A DNA stretch of 64,000 nt from Motilimonas sp. E26 (GTDB lineage: Bacteria; Pseudomonadota; Gammaproteobacteria; Enterobacterales; CBDFNC01): NCBI RefSeq assembly GCF_021278025.1, contig NZ_JAIBHJ010000016.1, forward strand, positions 43,493-107,492, written 5' to 3'. Below the pieces are notes generated by a model, which worked only from the letters and a program-made list of their open reading frames with translations, was not told the origin of the DNA and searched no databases. The position numbers and the translations under genes were made by a program. Shown here in pieces: positions 1 to 8,666 of this stretch (the stretch's first letter is position 1; each line of letters starts with the position of its first letter).

Positions 1-103
1 ACTAGGGTAGCATCTAAAGAACAAAATGCATTGGTCTGATCGCGCCAACATCATTGCCCCAAGCTCAGCCCTGCAATAAACCATGGCAGCGCTGTAGCGG
101 TGA

Positions 104-874
104 TTATTTTGGCCGTTGGACTTTCTCAATAACGCTGATACAGACAACACTGATCACCGCCGCTAAGCAGGTAGAGACTAAAACATCTTGCGACCAATGC
201 ATACCCAGTAACATTCGGCTCAGTCCCATTGCCGCGCCCCAGCACAGCAAAATAATATTCAAACCAAGCGCACCGGATAATAATAAATAATAGCTCGCGG
301 TGAGTACTAATGTGGTGGCAAAAATAGTGTGGCCAGAGGGAAATGCATACCCCACTTCATTGATCCAATGTTGTTGGATCGTCGGCGATATTTGGAGCGG
401 CGGTTGGGTGGTTAATTGGGCGCGATTATCAGGGTGCTGATACTGCTCTAAAGCCTGCGCAACTAACGCGCTTCTCTGGCTAGAATGTTGATTATAAAAC
501 GAATAAAGATCAACAGGAGAGCCCATTTGGCTAGCAAGAAACGTAATGTTAGGCCGCGCTTCCGCAAAATACGATTTCAACTGATGATTTAATCCAAGGC
601 TACTGAGCAAGCTAAGGGCCATGGCCGCTGTCATTCTTAGCCAGTTAGGTTTAGGAATGCAAAAATAGCTCACCGCTAAAAAGATCACCACAGTCATCAC
701 CGCATAAGGCGCTGTGCCCGTTGAGGTTAACAAATAAGTTGCGGCAGCAAACCCACTGGTTAAGTCAAGCCAAGGGAATAGCGCTTGATGCTCAAGCAAT
801 AACACACTGGGCGTAGCCAATAAAATCAACCAGATAACCAGCCAAGCCACGTACTTCATTTTGTTCCAAACCAC
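104..874 (-). CDS. PAP2-superfamily phosphatase, PgpB-like
   Basis: Integral-membrane lipid phosphatase of the type-2 phosphatidic acid phosphatase family. PgpB relatives dephosphorylate phosphatidylglycerophosphate or undecaprenyl pyrophosphate at the periplasmic face. The three signature motifs are visible: K-x6-RP (KSYFAEARP), PSGHT, and SR-x5-H-x3-D (SRMLLGMHWSQD), which carries the nucleophilic and general-acid histidines. Several hydrophobic helices lie before and between them. Length (256 aa) matches E. coli PgpB. The start is a GTG with AAGGGG about 5 bases upstream. The exact lipid substrate cannot be told from sequence. Confidence 0.88.
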   Translation of the reverse strand: MVWNKMKYVAWLVIWLILLATPSVLLLEHQALFPWLDLTSGFAAATYLLTSTGTAPYAVMTVVIFLAVSYFCIPKPNWLRMTAAMALSLLSSLGLNHQLKSYFAEARPNITFLASQMGSPVDLYSFYNQHSSQRSALVAQALEQYQHPDNRAQLTTQPPLQISPTIQQHWINEVGYAFPSGHTIFATTLVLTASYYLLLSGALGLNIILLCWGAAMGLSRMLLGMHWSQDVLVSTCLAAVISVVCISVIEKVQRPK

Positions 875-929
875 AGCTGCCCCTTATTATTTATCGCCTT
901 AAGTTTGAGCTTACTAAAACAATCACTTT

Positions 930-1030
930 GGCAACAGTCGGTCAACTTTGCAGATCGCTCGGGCCATCCATGGTCGCTCGGAAAAAGGCATCCCTGCCTT
1001 TTAACGTCTGCTACATTGACCACTGTTGCC
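930..1030. repeat. Palindromic repeat, family A copy 1
   Basis: About 100 bp bounded by imperfect terminal inverted repeats: GGCAACAGTCGGTCAA at 930-945 and TTGACCACTGTTGCC at 1016-1030. Inside is a hairpin AAAAGGCA/TGCCTTTT at 973-992 with a TCCC loop. The reverse complement of roughly 940-1012 resembles 1629-1700 on the other side of the small gene between them. It has the form of a MITE or REP-like element; no ORF is present. Confidence 0.6.
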
Positions 1031-1047
1031 TCATTTCAACTTATTGA

Positions 1048-1443
1048 TCATTCATCAAGCCTGTTCTTACATGTGACCTTCTTGAAAAGAATGTCTATTT
1101 CTTCTGCTTTGTCATTAGTCCCCATTGATCGATTTTCATCATTCTCAAACTTATGCAATTGAACCATTAGAACCATCAACTCATCATATAATTCAGTAGA
1201 AATTATATACTTTGAAGCGAGTATTATATTCTGAGCTTCAATATGTTCTGAAAATTTAAAAGACATCCATTCATGCTGAAACTCCTTATGTAGCCGGTGC
1301 AGAGCTAAGGCTAGCCGATTCCTATCTTTCAGAAATATATTTTTTTTGTTTTCTCGCATAGCCCTGTAAGCGTAATACGTAGCAAAGGCCGCCGCTAAAG
1401 CGGATACAACTGAGGTAAAAGACTGCACATAATCGATAATCAT
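1048..1443 (-). CDS. Small membrane-anchored hypothetical protein
   Basis: Not a family I recognise. The 131-residue product has one hydrophobic segment near the N-terminus (about residues 5-27), followed by a charged, probably helical cytoplasmic part rich in Lys, Glu and His. This resembles uncharacterised single-pass proteins seen in accessory regions. Base composition is more AT-rich than the flanking pgpB-like and leuA genes. The gene sits between two oppositely oriented copies of a palindromic repeat (930-1030 and 1629-1700). Both facts suggest a later acquisition. Function unknown. Confidence 0.55.
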   Translation of the reverse strand: MIIDYVQSFTSVVSALAAAFATYYAYRAMRENKKNIFLKDRNRLALALHRLHKEFQHEWMSFKFSEHIEAQNIILASKYIISTELYDELMVLMVQLHKFENDENRSMGTNDKAEEIDILFKKVTCKNRLDE

Positions 1444-1628
1444 TTTTAAAGCTCTCTATTTGATAGGCCAAACGAAGTTTCTTAATTCAGAATAAAATAT
1501 GGCATTCTTAAAAACAACATATCAACAGCACTATTCTTTTAATAACAAAAACTTAAAATCAATTTTGATACCTAGATGTAAAACTAATTATTTTCAGTAT
1601 TTTTGATAGTTGAAGCATTATTCAATCG

Positions 1629-1700
1629 GCAGACATAAAAAGGCAGGGACGCTTTTTGTTGAGCAACCAAGGGTGGCTAGCGCGATTTGCAGAGTGAACC
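1629..1700. repeat. Palindromic repeat, family A copy 2
   Basis: Diverged inverted copy of the element at 930-1030. It shares GCAGAC, the AAAAGGCAGGGA core with its following T-run, a GAGC(G/A)ACCA segment and a GCGAT(T/C)TGCA block in the same order once strands are matched. The rest of the gap 1444-1755 is AT-rich with nothing else I can name. Confidence 0.5.
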
Positions 1701-1755
1701 ATGCTTAATCTGGGGCTATCACCAAAACTAAACAGGGTTCAATCTAAAAGAGGAA

Positions 1756-3447
1756 CTAACCCGCTACCGCCACCTCAGCAACTTGCTGCGCGGTGTAAAT
1801 GTTTAACGCAGTTAACACTGCGCCCAACGAGGCGGTCATAATATCTTGATGCACAGCAACACCTAATACACGCGTGTCTTCAACCTTCACTAATAGATAT
1901 GTAATCGCTTCTGCTTCCGCGCCCGAAGTCATGGCATGCTCAGCAAAATCAATCACGTCTATGGCTAGGCCCGTTTGTTGTTGCAAGCCATTAACAAAAG
2001 CATCTAGCGCGCCACGACCAATGCCTTCCACTTCTAATGCTGTTACCTCGCCTTGTCCTTGATATTCAAGCTTAGCTTTAACATGATCACTGTGCTTACG
2101 CTCAATGTGATAGTCACCTAACACATACGGCCCCGTGGTTGATAGATAAGTCGTTTTAAATAGATCGCTTATTTGATGCGCTGACACTTCTGCACCGGTT
2201 TGTTCGGCGGTTTTTTGCACCACGCTACTAAATTCAATTTGCGCCCAACGCGGTAATTGCACTCCTAATTCACGCTCTAAAATCCACGCTATGCCGCCTT
2301 TACCCGATTGACTATTAATACGGATCACTTCTTGGTAATCACGACCTAAATCCGTTGGGTCAATTGGCAAGTAAGCTACATTCCAAATATCGTCAGGCTG
2401 GCGTAATGCTAAGCACTTTTTAATTGCATCTTGGTGGCTACCAGAAAACGCAGTAAACACTAACTCACCAGCATAAGGATGACGTGGATGCACTGGTAAT
2501 TGAGTACAAGCTTTAACCACTTGCACCACTTCATCAATATTGGAGAAATCTAACTCAGGATCGATGCCTTGGCTGTAAAGGTTCATCGCCATTGTCACGA
2601 CGTCCATATTGCCGGTACGCTCGCCGTTACCAAGCAAGGTACCTTCAATGCGATCGGCTCCAGCCATGACGCCTAATTCAGCGGCAGCAACACCACAACC
2701 ACGGTCATTATGAGTGTGTAAACTAATGATGACGTTTTCACGCTGCGCGACATGATTAATAAACCATTCAATTTGATCGGCATACACATTCGGCGTCGAC
2801 ATCTCAACCGTCGCTGGTAAGTTCAAAATCACCTTTTCCCCACCACTTGGCTGCCAAGTCGCGACTACGGCATCACAAATCTCCACCGCAAAATCCAGCT
2901 CTGTACCCGTGAAGCTTTCAGGCGAATATTGCAAGGTCCACTGGGTTTCAGGGTTTGCTTGTGCTAACGCTTTTACGCACTGTGTGCCTTTTACCGCAAT
3001 ATCGAGAATACCGGCACGATCAAGTTTAAATACTTGCTCACGCTGCACCGTCGAGGTGGAGTTATATAAATGTACAACAGCGCGTTTTGCCCCTTTTAAT
3101 GCCTCAAAGCTACGTTCAATTAAAGCTGGGCGGGCTTGGGTCAGCACTTGAATGGTCACATCGTCAGGAATTTGGTCTTCTTCTATTAACCAGCGTACGA
3201 AGTCAAAGTCAGGCTGTGATGCAGCAGGAAAGCCCACTTCAATCTCTTTAAAGCCAACTTTAACTAACAAAGCCCATAACACTTTTTTTTGTTCTACCGA
3301 CATAGGCTCAATCAGGGCTTGATTGCCGTCGCGCAAGTCCACACTACACCAGAGTGGAGCCTGACTAATCACTTGGTCTGGCCATTGTCTGTTAACCATT
3401 TTTATTGGTTGAAACGCTTTATATTTTTTGTGATTAAATGACGACAT
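1756..3447 (-). CDS. leuA: 2-isopropylmalate synthase (long form)
   Basis: Catalyses acetyl-CoA + 2-oxoisovalerate to 2-isopropylmalate, the committed step of leucine synthesis. The N-terminal TIM-barrel carries LRDGNQAL (catalytic Arg-Asp near residue 38) and the metal motif HTHNDRGCG. The C-terminal part (about 430-555) fits the LeuA dimerisation/allosteric leucine-binding domain. At 563 aa it belongs to the longer LeuA subfamily rather than the roughly 520-aa E. coli type. It stands alone, without leuBCD in the window. The 290-bp upstream gap may hold leucine-responsive control, but no convincing leader peptide is visible. Confidence 0.95.
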   Translation of the reverse strand: MSSFNHKKYKAFQPIKMVNRQWPDQVISQAPLWCSVDLRDGNQALIEPMSVEQKKVLWALLVKVGFKEIEVGFPAASQPDFDFVRWLIEEDQIPDDVTIQVLTQARPALIERSFEALKGAKRAVVHLYNSTSTVQREQVFKLDRAGILDIAVKGTQCVKALAQANPETQWTLQYSPESFTGTELDFAVEICDAVVATWQPSGGEKVILNLPATVEMSTPNVYADQIEWFINHVAQRENVIISLHTHNDRGCGVAAAELGVMAGADRIEGTLLGNGERTGNMDVVTMAMNLYSQGIDPELDFSNIDEVVQVVKACTQLPVHPRHPYAGELVFTAFSGSHQDAIKKCLALRQPDDIWNVAYLPIDPTDLGRDYQEVIRINSQSGKGGIAWILERELGVQLPRWAQIEFSSVVQKTAEQTGAEVSAHQISDLFKTTYLSTTGPYVLGDYHIERKHSDHVKAKLEYQGQGEVTALEVEGIGRGALDAFVNGLQQQTGLAIDVIDFAEHAMTSGAEAEAITYLLVKVEDTRVLGVAVHQDIMTASLGAVLTALNIYTAQQVAEVAVAG

Positions 3448-3737
3448 AAAAAACCCTTAGCATTGACTTATTTTGTGAAGAAGCACCAGTATAAATAGCC
3501 ACACACGCAATGACTGCGCTATTTTTGATTCATTACCATCAATAGTCGCAATAATTCACCCTTATAATTCACATAGTTGGTAAAAATAGCCACAATAACC
3601 GAAATAGATTAAATAATTCACCCTAAACCAGTTATGCTCTACCTAACAGAATTTCAACCTTAACCTAGACAGCGGCCGACTCGAGGTCTAAAACCTTAAT
3701 TAACCCGCTTCGATCAGCAATCAAACAAGGCTTTAAC

Positions 3738-4694
3738 ATGGCAGATGATGACGACATTCTAATTTTTGAGGATGATGAACCTGCAGAGGAAACTTTACAC
3801 GCTAAATCAGCAGAAGGTCGCTATTGGAAAGTGATGATTGTTGACGACGAACAGGACATTCACTCCGTGACGCGCATGGTCACCCATCAAATGGAGTTCA
3901 TGGATTTACCCGTTAAAACCATCAGTGCTTATTCGGGTGCCGAAGCAAAGAAAATGATCAAAGAAAATCCAGACACGGCCTTAATGTTCCTTGATGTAGT
4001 CATGGAAACAGACCATGCTGGTTTAGATGTGGTTAAATATGTGCGCGATGAATTACAAAATACCCAAACCCGCATTATTCTTCGCACAGGCCAGCCGGGG
4101 CAAGCACCAGAGCTTAATGTTATTGTTGAGTATGATATTAACGACTACAAAGAAAAAGCGGAGTTGACGTCACAAAAACTACGCACCACTATCTATGCCT
4201 CCCTCAGAAACTATCGCGATATACAGGCCATTGAGTTGACCAAACGTAGTCTTGAGTCGATGATAAAATACTCACATGAACTCTTACACGAACAAGCTAT
4301 TCATGACTTTGCCACTCATGTATTAACGCAATTAACCACCTTACTGCATTTAGGCGATGACGCCCTGTATTATCGCATTGCGGAAAATACAGACGAACGA
4401 GAGGTGTTAGTGGGGATCGGAGAGTTTGCTGAATATTCAGATTTTAAAATCCATAAACTACCTGAATGTATCCAAGCAGAATTAAGCGAAGTACATCGCA
4501 CTCAAAATAGCCTATATTATGGCGATCGTTATATCGCTTACTTCAGAACCGAGGAAGGCTCAGAACATATACTTTATTCGCGGGGCAAACCTCGCCATGA
4601 GTTTTCTGAGTACGACCAGCATTTAATTGAGGTGTATTGCCATCACGTGGCAACGGCTTTTAGTGTATTTAATCGCAGCGATCACAAAAAATAA
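3738..4694 (+). CDS. Response regulator with DUF3369 domain
   Basis: The N-terminal receiver domain (about 30-150) has the acidic pair D36-D37, phospho-acceptor D86 in MFLDVVM, and the conserved Thr117 and a Lys near 138. The region from about 155 to 310 corresponds to DUF3369, usually found between receiver and HD-GYP domains. No HD-GYP, GGDEF or HTH output follows, and the protein stops at 318 aa. It may therefore act by protein contact or as a phosphate sink. An acidic DDDD/EDDE stretch precedes the receiver. The ATG has AAGG about 8 bases upstream. No histidine kinase is adjacent. Confidence 0.85.
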   Translation: MADDDDILIFEDDEPAEETLHAKSAEGRYWKVMIVDDEQDIHSVTRMVTHQMEFMDLPVKTISAYSGAEAKKMIKENPDTALMFLDVVMETDHAGLDVVKYVRDELQNTQTRIILRTGQPGQAPELNVIVEYDINDYKEKAELTSQKLRTTIYASLRNYRDIQAIELTKRSLESMIKYSHELLHEQAIHDFATHVLTQLTTLLHLGDDALYYRIAENTDEREVLVGIGEFAEYSDFKIHKLPECIQAELSEVHRTQNSLYYGDRYIAYFRTEEGSEHILYSRGKPRHEFSEYDQHLIEVYCHHVATAFSVFNRSDHKK

Positions 4695-4787
4695 CCTCTT
4701 ACTCAGTAAATATATGGGTTATCCCTGATAGTGAGGTAGCCCTATTCTTCATATAGTGTCAGCATATCATTATCACAGGATGCAATT

Positions 4788-4979
4788 ATGGCTCACATTA
4801 TTTTCTGCGCTGACTACGACAAAAAAACACAGCAAAAGCAAAGAGTAAGAAAGGAAATTGTACTGACACATCAAGACCCGAAGGGACATTGTTTCCACGC
4901 CAGCTGTGATATGCAAGAACAAGAAATTGTGTTCACTTCCCTCTGGGAAAATAACGCAACAACACAGGTTGGACTGTAA
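4788..4979 (+). CDS. Small hypothetical protein
   Basis: A 63-residue ORF beginning MAHIIFCADYD, preceded by CAGGA at suitable distance. It is rich in charged residues, contains three cysteines and has no membrane segment. I recognise no family. An 83-codon ORF lies on the opposite strand here, but its product is hydrophobic-Cys rich and looks like an antisense shadow. Whether either is translated is uncertain. Confidence 0.4.
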   Translation: MAHIIFCADYDKKTQQKQRVRKEIVLTHQDPKGHCFHASCDMQEQEIVFTSLWENNATTQVGL

Positions 4980-5082
4980 CAAATAGCTTGCGCAGCAATA
5001 AATAGCTTTCGCACTGGTCAACACACAGATAAAAAAGCTATATTTATTTTATATTTTCACTATTAAGAAATAATAAAAGCTT

Positions 5083-5880
5083 ATGTTGCTGCGCTTTGCA
5101 CTATCAATATTTTTTTTATTCTACTTTTCATTAAGTGCATACGCCCACGCCAAAATTGTAATTAAGGTTGGCGGTTATCCTTTCTCTCCTTATGTAACCA
5201 AAGCGCCTGATGGCACCTATTCCGGCTTAACGTTAGACGTACTTAAGCAGCTAAATAAAATACAAGATAAATACGACTTCACTTTTGTTTCAACGTCAAG
5301 CCTATATCGATATCAAGCCTTCAGCCGTAACCGTTTTGAGTTAATCTTATTTGAAAATAAAATGTGGGGCTGGCAACACGTCAACTTTTACACCATTCCG
5401 CTCCCACTCGATGACGGCGAAGTGTATATCACACAGAATAGACCCGATCGTAACCAAGATTTTTTCGAGGACCTAAAAAGTAAAAAGCTGGTTTTAGTCG
5501 ATGGTTATCATTACAACATTACCCGTGATATCACTGATAAAGCTTTGCTCAAGAAAGAATTTGATGTTTCGTTCGTTAACAACAATCACGCCAGTATCGA
5601 GGCAGTATTAAGAGAGCGAGGCGAAGTTGCTCCTGTTACTTGGTCTTACTTGCAATTTTATTTAAAACAACACCCTGAAAGTAAAAAATTATTATTAAGT
5701 TCAAAGCGCTGGGATCAGCGCTACCAGCATCAAGCTTTGTTGAGTCATCGAGCACTTATTTCACAAGATGAATTGCTTGGATACTTTCAGCTACTTGAGA
5801 GCAGTGGCACTTTGGATAAGCTGGCTAAAGACTACAATTTATCGCGCAAAATACACTATAGGTCGATCCCTTTAAGGTAA
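5083..5880 (+). CDS. Periplasmic solute-binding protein (SBP_bac_3-like)
   Basis: A typical signal peptide (about residues 1-21, cut after AYA) is followed by a type-II periplasmic binding fold. IVIKVGGYPFSPYV, then GTYSGLTLDVLKQLNKI, matches the start of amino-acid-binding family 3 proteins (yrPPfsf...GfdvDl). At 265 aa it has the usual length. No permease or ATPase is adjacent. In marine gammaproteobacteria such orphan proteins are common and may feed distant transporters or signalling proteins. Ligand unknown. Confidence 0.75.
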   Translation: MLLRFALSIFFLFYFSLSAYAHAKIVIKVGGYPFSPYVTKAPDGTYSGLTLDVLKQLNKIQDKYDFTFVSTSSLYRYQAFSRNRFELILFENKMWGWQHVNFYTIPLPLDDGEVYITQNRPDRNQDFFEDLKSKKLVLVDGYHYNITRDITDKALLKKEFDVSFVNNNHASIEAVLRERGEVAPVTWSYLQFYLKQHPESKKLLLSSKRWDQRYQHQALLSHRALISQDELLGYFQLLESSGTLDKLAKDYNLSRKIHYRSIPLR

Positions 5881-5985
5881 GGGATACCAACTAAAGCGAT
5901 ATCCACTGGTTTCACTGCCTATTCTTGATTAGACTGCAGCTTATTGAGTGGATCGCCATTCATACCATCAAGAAAGAGAATTGGC

Positions 5986-6672
5986 ATGCGTCTAGATAAA
6001 TACTTATGTGAAACCACCAAGCTGTCTCGGGCTGACGCCAAAAAAGCGATTCTACGCGGCCGAGTAAAAGTAGCGGATGCACTGATCACTAACCCAGCAC
6101 AAAAAATAGATATCACAAAAACCGTGTTATTTGATAGTTCCCCCCTAACATTAACCGGCCCTATCTACATTGCCCTACATAAGCCACAAGGCTATATCTG
6201 CTCGACCCAAGATGAAGTCCACCCTTGTGTGCTAAACCTCATAGAGCATGAGAAAAAAGATAAACTGCATCCAGCAGGTCGACTCGATGTGGATACCACA
6301 GGCTTAGTGCTACTCACCGATGATGGCCAATGGTCACACCGCGTTACCTCGCCAAAGAAAAGTTGTGCAAAAACTTATTTTGTGGCGCTAGCTGAACCTT
6401 TACGCGAAGACGCGGTTGAGCGCTGCCAAGAAGGCATAATGCTTAATAATGAAACCAAGCCAACGCTGCCAGCCAAACTTGAGATGATTAGTCCAACGCA
6501 AGTAAAAATCACCTTGCAGGAAGGCAAATATCACCAAGTAAAACGCATGTTTGCGGCGTTAGATAACAAAGTGATTGGATTGCATCGCGCCACTATTGGC
6601 CACGTTGATTTAACAGATTTGGCGGAAGGAGAGTGGCGTTATTTAACCGCCCAAGAGATGGCGCAATTTTAA
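5986..6672 (+). CDS. rsuA: 16S rRNA pseudouridine(516) synthase
   Basis: Modifies U516 of 16S rRNA. An N-terminal S4 RNA-binding domain (residues 1-60, MRLDKYLCETTKLSRADAKK) is followed by the RsuA catalytic domain with GRLDVDTTG, whose Asp101 is the expected catalytic residue, and a C-terminal KYHQVKRMF motif. I chose the ATG at 5986, preceded by AAGAAAGAGAA, over an upstream in-frame start because it gives 228 aa with the S4 domain at the N-terminus, close to E. coli RsuA (231). Confidence 0.93.
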   Translation: MRLDKYLCETTKLSRADAKKAILRGRVKVADALITNPAQKIDITKTVLFDSSPLTLTGPIYIALHKPQGYICSTQDEVHPCVLNLIEHEKKDKLHPAGRLDVDTTGLVLLTDDGQWSHRVTSPKKSCAKTYFVALAEPLREDAVERCQEGIMLNNETKPTLPAKLEMISPTQVKITLQEGKYHQVKRMFAALDNKVIGLHRATIGHVDLTDLAEGEWRYLTAQEMAQF

Positions 6673-6680
6673 TTTAAAGA

Positions 6681-6704
6681 CGCGCGAACACTTATGCTCG
6701 CGCG
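6681..6704. terminator. GC-rich hairpin between convergent genes
   Basis: CGCGCGA at 6681-6687 pairs with TCGCGCG at 6698-6704 around a 10-base loop, between the convergent rsuA and DUF6572 genes. There is no strong T-run, so termination activity is only plausible. Confidence 0.35.
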
Positions 6705-6723
6705 CATAAACAGACATTGACGG

Positions 6724-7077
6724 TTAAGAATCGCTGTCCACATACCCGGTAGCGGGGTTGGGACCATAGCTAAATTTCACTCGGGTTTGCTCGTAAAGCA
6801 TGGTTTCCACTTTTGCCAGAAAGGCTTCAGCTGCGGCATGGGGCTTATGCTTAAACATAGCTTCTATCGCCATACGCATGCCCTGGGCCTCAGGCTCCGC
6901 CTTATATACCTCCCCGGTACGGATAAACTCAAGATACGCATTAATCTTACTTTGCAGCGTAAATAAGTGTACATCCTCTTCATCCCACTCAAGGGCATCT
7001 AAAATGGTCAGCACTAAGGTTTCGTTTTCCTTGTCGATGCTCATCAAGTCGACTTTTTCTAACTGCTCTACACTCAT
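6724..7077 (-). CDS. DUF6572 domain-containing protein
   Basis: A 117-residue soluble protein. The N-terminal half (MSVEQLEKVDLMSIDKENE...LTILDALEWDEEDVHLFTLQSKINAYLEFI) matches the small uncharacterised DUF6572 family, with its conserved D-x-L-x-W and QxKINxYL segments. The C-terminal 40 residues are more variable. The start codon lies inside the first unit of the 87-bp tandem array, and every unit carries an ATGAG(C/T)GTA copy of this start. Translation or expression of the gene may therefore be influenced by the array. Function unknown. Confidence 0.75.
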   Translation of the reverse strand: MSVEQLEKVDLMSIDKENETLVLTILDALEWDEEDVHLFTLQSKINAYLEFIRTGEVYKAEPEAQGMRMAIEAMFKHKPHAAAEAFLAKVETMLYEQTRVKFSYGPNPATGYVDSDS

Positions 7078-7490
7078 GTTAACTCTCTACTGCTTGTAAA
7101 CTTTGCACGACTATTAATTCACACAGGAATATTATCTAGTTCACTGCCTAGATAATACGCTCATGTTATTTCTCTACCGCTTGTAAACTTTGCACGACTA
7201 TTAATTCACACAGGAATATTATCTGGTTCACTGTCTAGATAATACGCTCATGTTATTTCTCTACCGCTTGTAAACTTTGCACGACTATTAATTCACACAG
7301 GAATATTATCTAGTTCACTGTCTAGATAATACGCTCATGTTATTTCTCTACCGCTTGTAAACTTTGCACGACTATTAATTCATACAGGAATATTATCTGG
7401 TTCACTGTCTAGATAATACGCTCATGTTATTTCTCTACCGCTTGTAAACTTTGCACGACTAATGCTGGAATATTATCTAGTTCACTATCT
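7077..7490. repeat. Tandem array of 87-bp units
   Basis: Four near-identical 87-bp units begin at 7077, 7164, 7251 and 7338. A fifth, partial copy from 7425 merges into the 3' end of the next gene. Units differ at only a few positions, for example TCTAG versus TCTGG. Each carries an inverted repeat ATTATCTAG-8 nt-CTAGATAAT (G:U tolerated where TCTGG occurs), a copy of the last codons and stop of the 7427-7915 gene, and a copy of the start region of the DUF6572 gene. It looks like repeated duplication of the intergenic junction. Confidence 0.93.
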
Positions 7491-7915
7491 TGCCTAAAAT
7501 GTTCAACCACTGCATCAGCCATTTTAATTAAACTTGCTTGCTGGTAACCATCTGACTTTACTTGCTGATACAGCTGCTCTAAAAAGCCTTCTGCGCCAAG
7601 GTGCCGCCATTGTGCTAAATGCACCAATTCTCGGCAATGCAGAGACCAATCATCAGCATACTCACGCAATATGTAGTAGCCGTGGGCATATGAAATTGAA
7701 CGCAAATTTTTCGGCATAAACTGCTGCGCCAACATGCCTTTTAGCCCAGTTAAGTTTGGCAATGGCAAGGTGTCCACCACCATGAACGCGGTTTGCTGTA
7801 AATACGGCTCAGGAAAATAGCCCTTCAAGTAAGGCTTCAATACTGCGCAACCATGTAATTCGTCTTCATGCTCACGCGCGAGAGTTTGCATCCAAGTTAA
7901 AATTTGCTCTGTCAC
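7427..7915 (-). CDS. Hypothetical protein, 162 aa
   Basis: A soluble, mostly helical protein that I cannot assign. It is rich in Leu, Gln and aromatic residues, with no signal peptide or obvious catalytic motif. It starts at GTG with AGGTAG upstream, 9 bp after the stop of the YecA-family gene, so the two are probably co-transcribed. Its last 19 or so codons (ending LVVQSLQAVEK) are the source or relative of the 87-bp units that follow. Relative to the gene the units lack a few bases and gain others, so they are not in frame as extensions of this protein. Confidence 0.7.
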   Translation of the reverse strand: MTEQILTWMQTLAREHEDELHGCAVLKPYLKGYFPEPYLQQTAFMVVDTLPLPNLTGLKGMLAQQFMPKNLRSISYAHGYYILREYADDWSLHCRELVHLAQWRHLGAEGFLEQLYQQVKSDGYQQASLIKMADAVVEHFRQDSELDNIPALVVQSLQAVEK

Positions 7916-7924
7916 GTTTACTAC

Positions 7925-8593
7925 CTATTGGTTGTCATCGGCATCGACTTCTTCGTCCCAATCATCTTCAGCAATTAAACCTGAAGCTAACGCCGCTTCT
8001 TCGACTAGCGCAGCAAAACCCAAACTAAAATCAGGCATGAGGCCATACATCTCTTGGCTAAAAGTTTGTAAATCGCCATGATCTTGAAATTCGGCAATGG
8101 CTTCTGCGTTGGCTTTACTGGCAAAAAAACTCAGCGTCATATAAGCCATCGAAAATGCTTCAAATAAATCTTCATCTTCCGGCAAAGCATCCATGAGATC
8201 TTGGGCATAAAAACCACTGCCTACCGCAAAGCCTAAGCACCATTCGTGTAGCGGATGCCCTGCAAGAAAGTTAGCTTCACAGCCCGCCGAAAATTCTAAT
8301 TGTTGCGGCAGCTTCATGCCCTCTTCATAAACTTGATTACCAATTTGATTGTGTAACGTAATCAAAGCAAATAGCTTGTCTTCTGCTATATCTGCAGGTA
8401 ATTCACCACCTAAAATCTGACTTAACCAAACATCGGTTTCTATTGGCTTGGGGGCGCAAACCAAAGCGAATAAAAACCCTTTTGTCGCCATCAACGAAAA
8501 AGTGTTATTAGGTGTTTCGGCGCTGTTTAACCAGGCTGATAGTAATATTTCGTCTTGCTGGCTGAGACTTGAAGCTAGTTCCACGTTATTCAA
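7925..8593 (-). CDS. UPF0149 (YecA/YgfB) family protein
   Basis: An acidic helical protein of 222 aa. WLSQILGGELP, then GHPLHEWCLGFAVGSG, then EAFSMAYMTLSFF fit the UPF0149 family, whose core includes a W-x-x-GFxxG segment. The zinc-binding SEC-C tail seen in some YecA proteins is absent; the C-terminus is a run of Asp/Glu instead. The start is uncertain: TTG at 8593, or GTG at 8584 with GGA 9 bases upstream. Probably co-transcribed with the 162-aa gene. Molecular function not established for this subfamily. Confidence 0.8.
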   Translation of the reverse strand: MNNVELASSLSQQDEILLSAWLNSAETPNNTFSLMATKGFLFALVCAPKPIETDVWLSQILGGELPADIAEDKLFALITLHNQIGNQVYEEGMKLPQQLEFSAGCEANFLAGHPLHEWCLGFAVGSGFYAQDLMDALPEDEDLFEAFSMAYMTLSFFASKANAEAIAEFQDHGDLQTFSQEMYGLMPDFSLGFAALVEEAALASGLIAEDDWDEEVDADDNQ

Positions 8594-8666
8594 TCCAAAA
8601 ATAGTGCGGCGGCAATCAAATAGCCACCGAAAAATACATGATAATGGTTGGGCCTAGAGCGCCAAC

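Noticed and set aside
3672..3700. Cluster of restriction-site-like strings resembling a cloning polylinker
   Set aside because: The first string is not a complete rare-cutter site, and the sequence runs naturally into the leader of the response-regulator gene; coincidence is the simpler view.
3448..3737. leu operon attenuator or leader peptide
   Set aside because: No short ORF with a Leu-codon run and no paired terminator/antiterminator hairpins could be found.
4773..5024. 83-codon ORF on the minus strand
   Set aside because: Overlaps the small plus-strand ORF; lacks a convincing start and its Cys/Leu-rich product looks like a shadow. Neither ORF is certain.
7077..7490. CRISPR-like array
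   Set aside because: The units are identical from end to end, with no unique spacers, and no cas genes are near; it is a simple tandem repeat.
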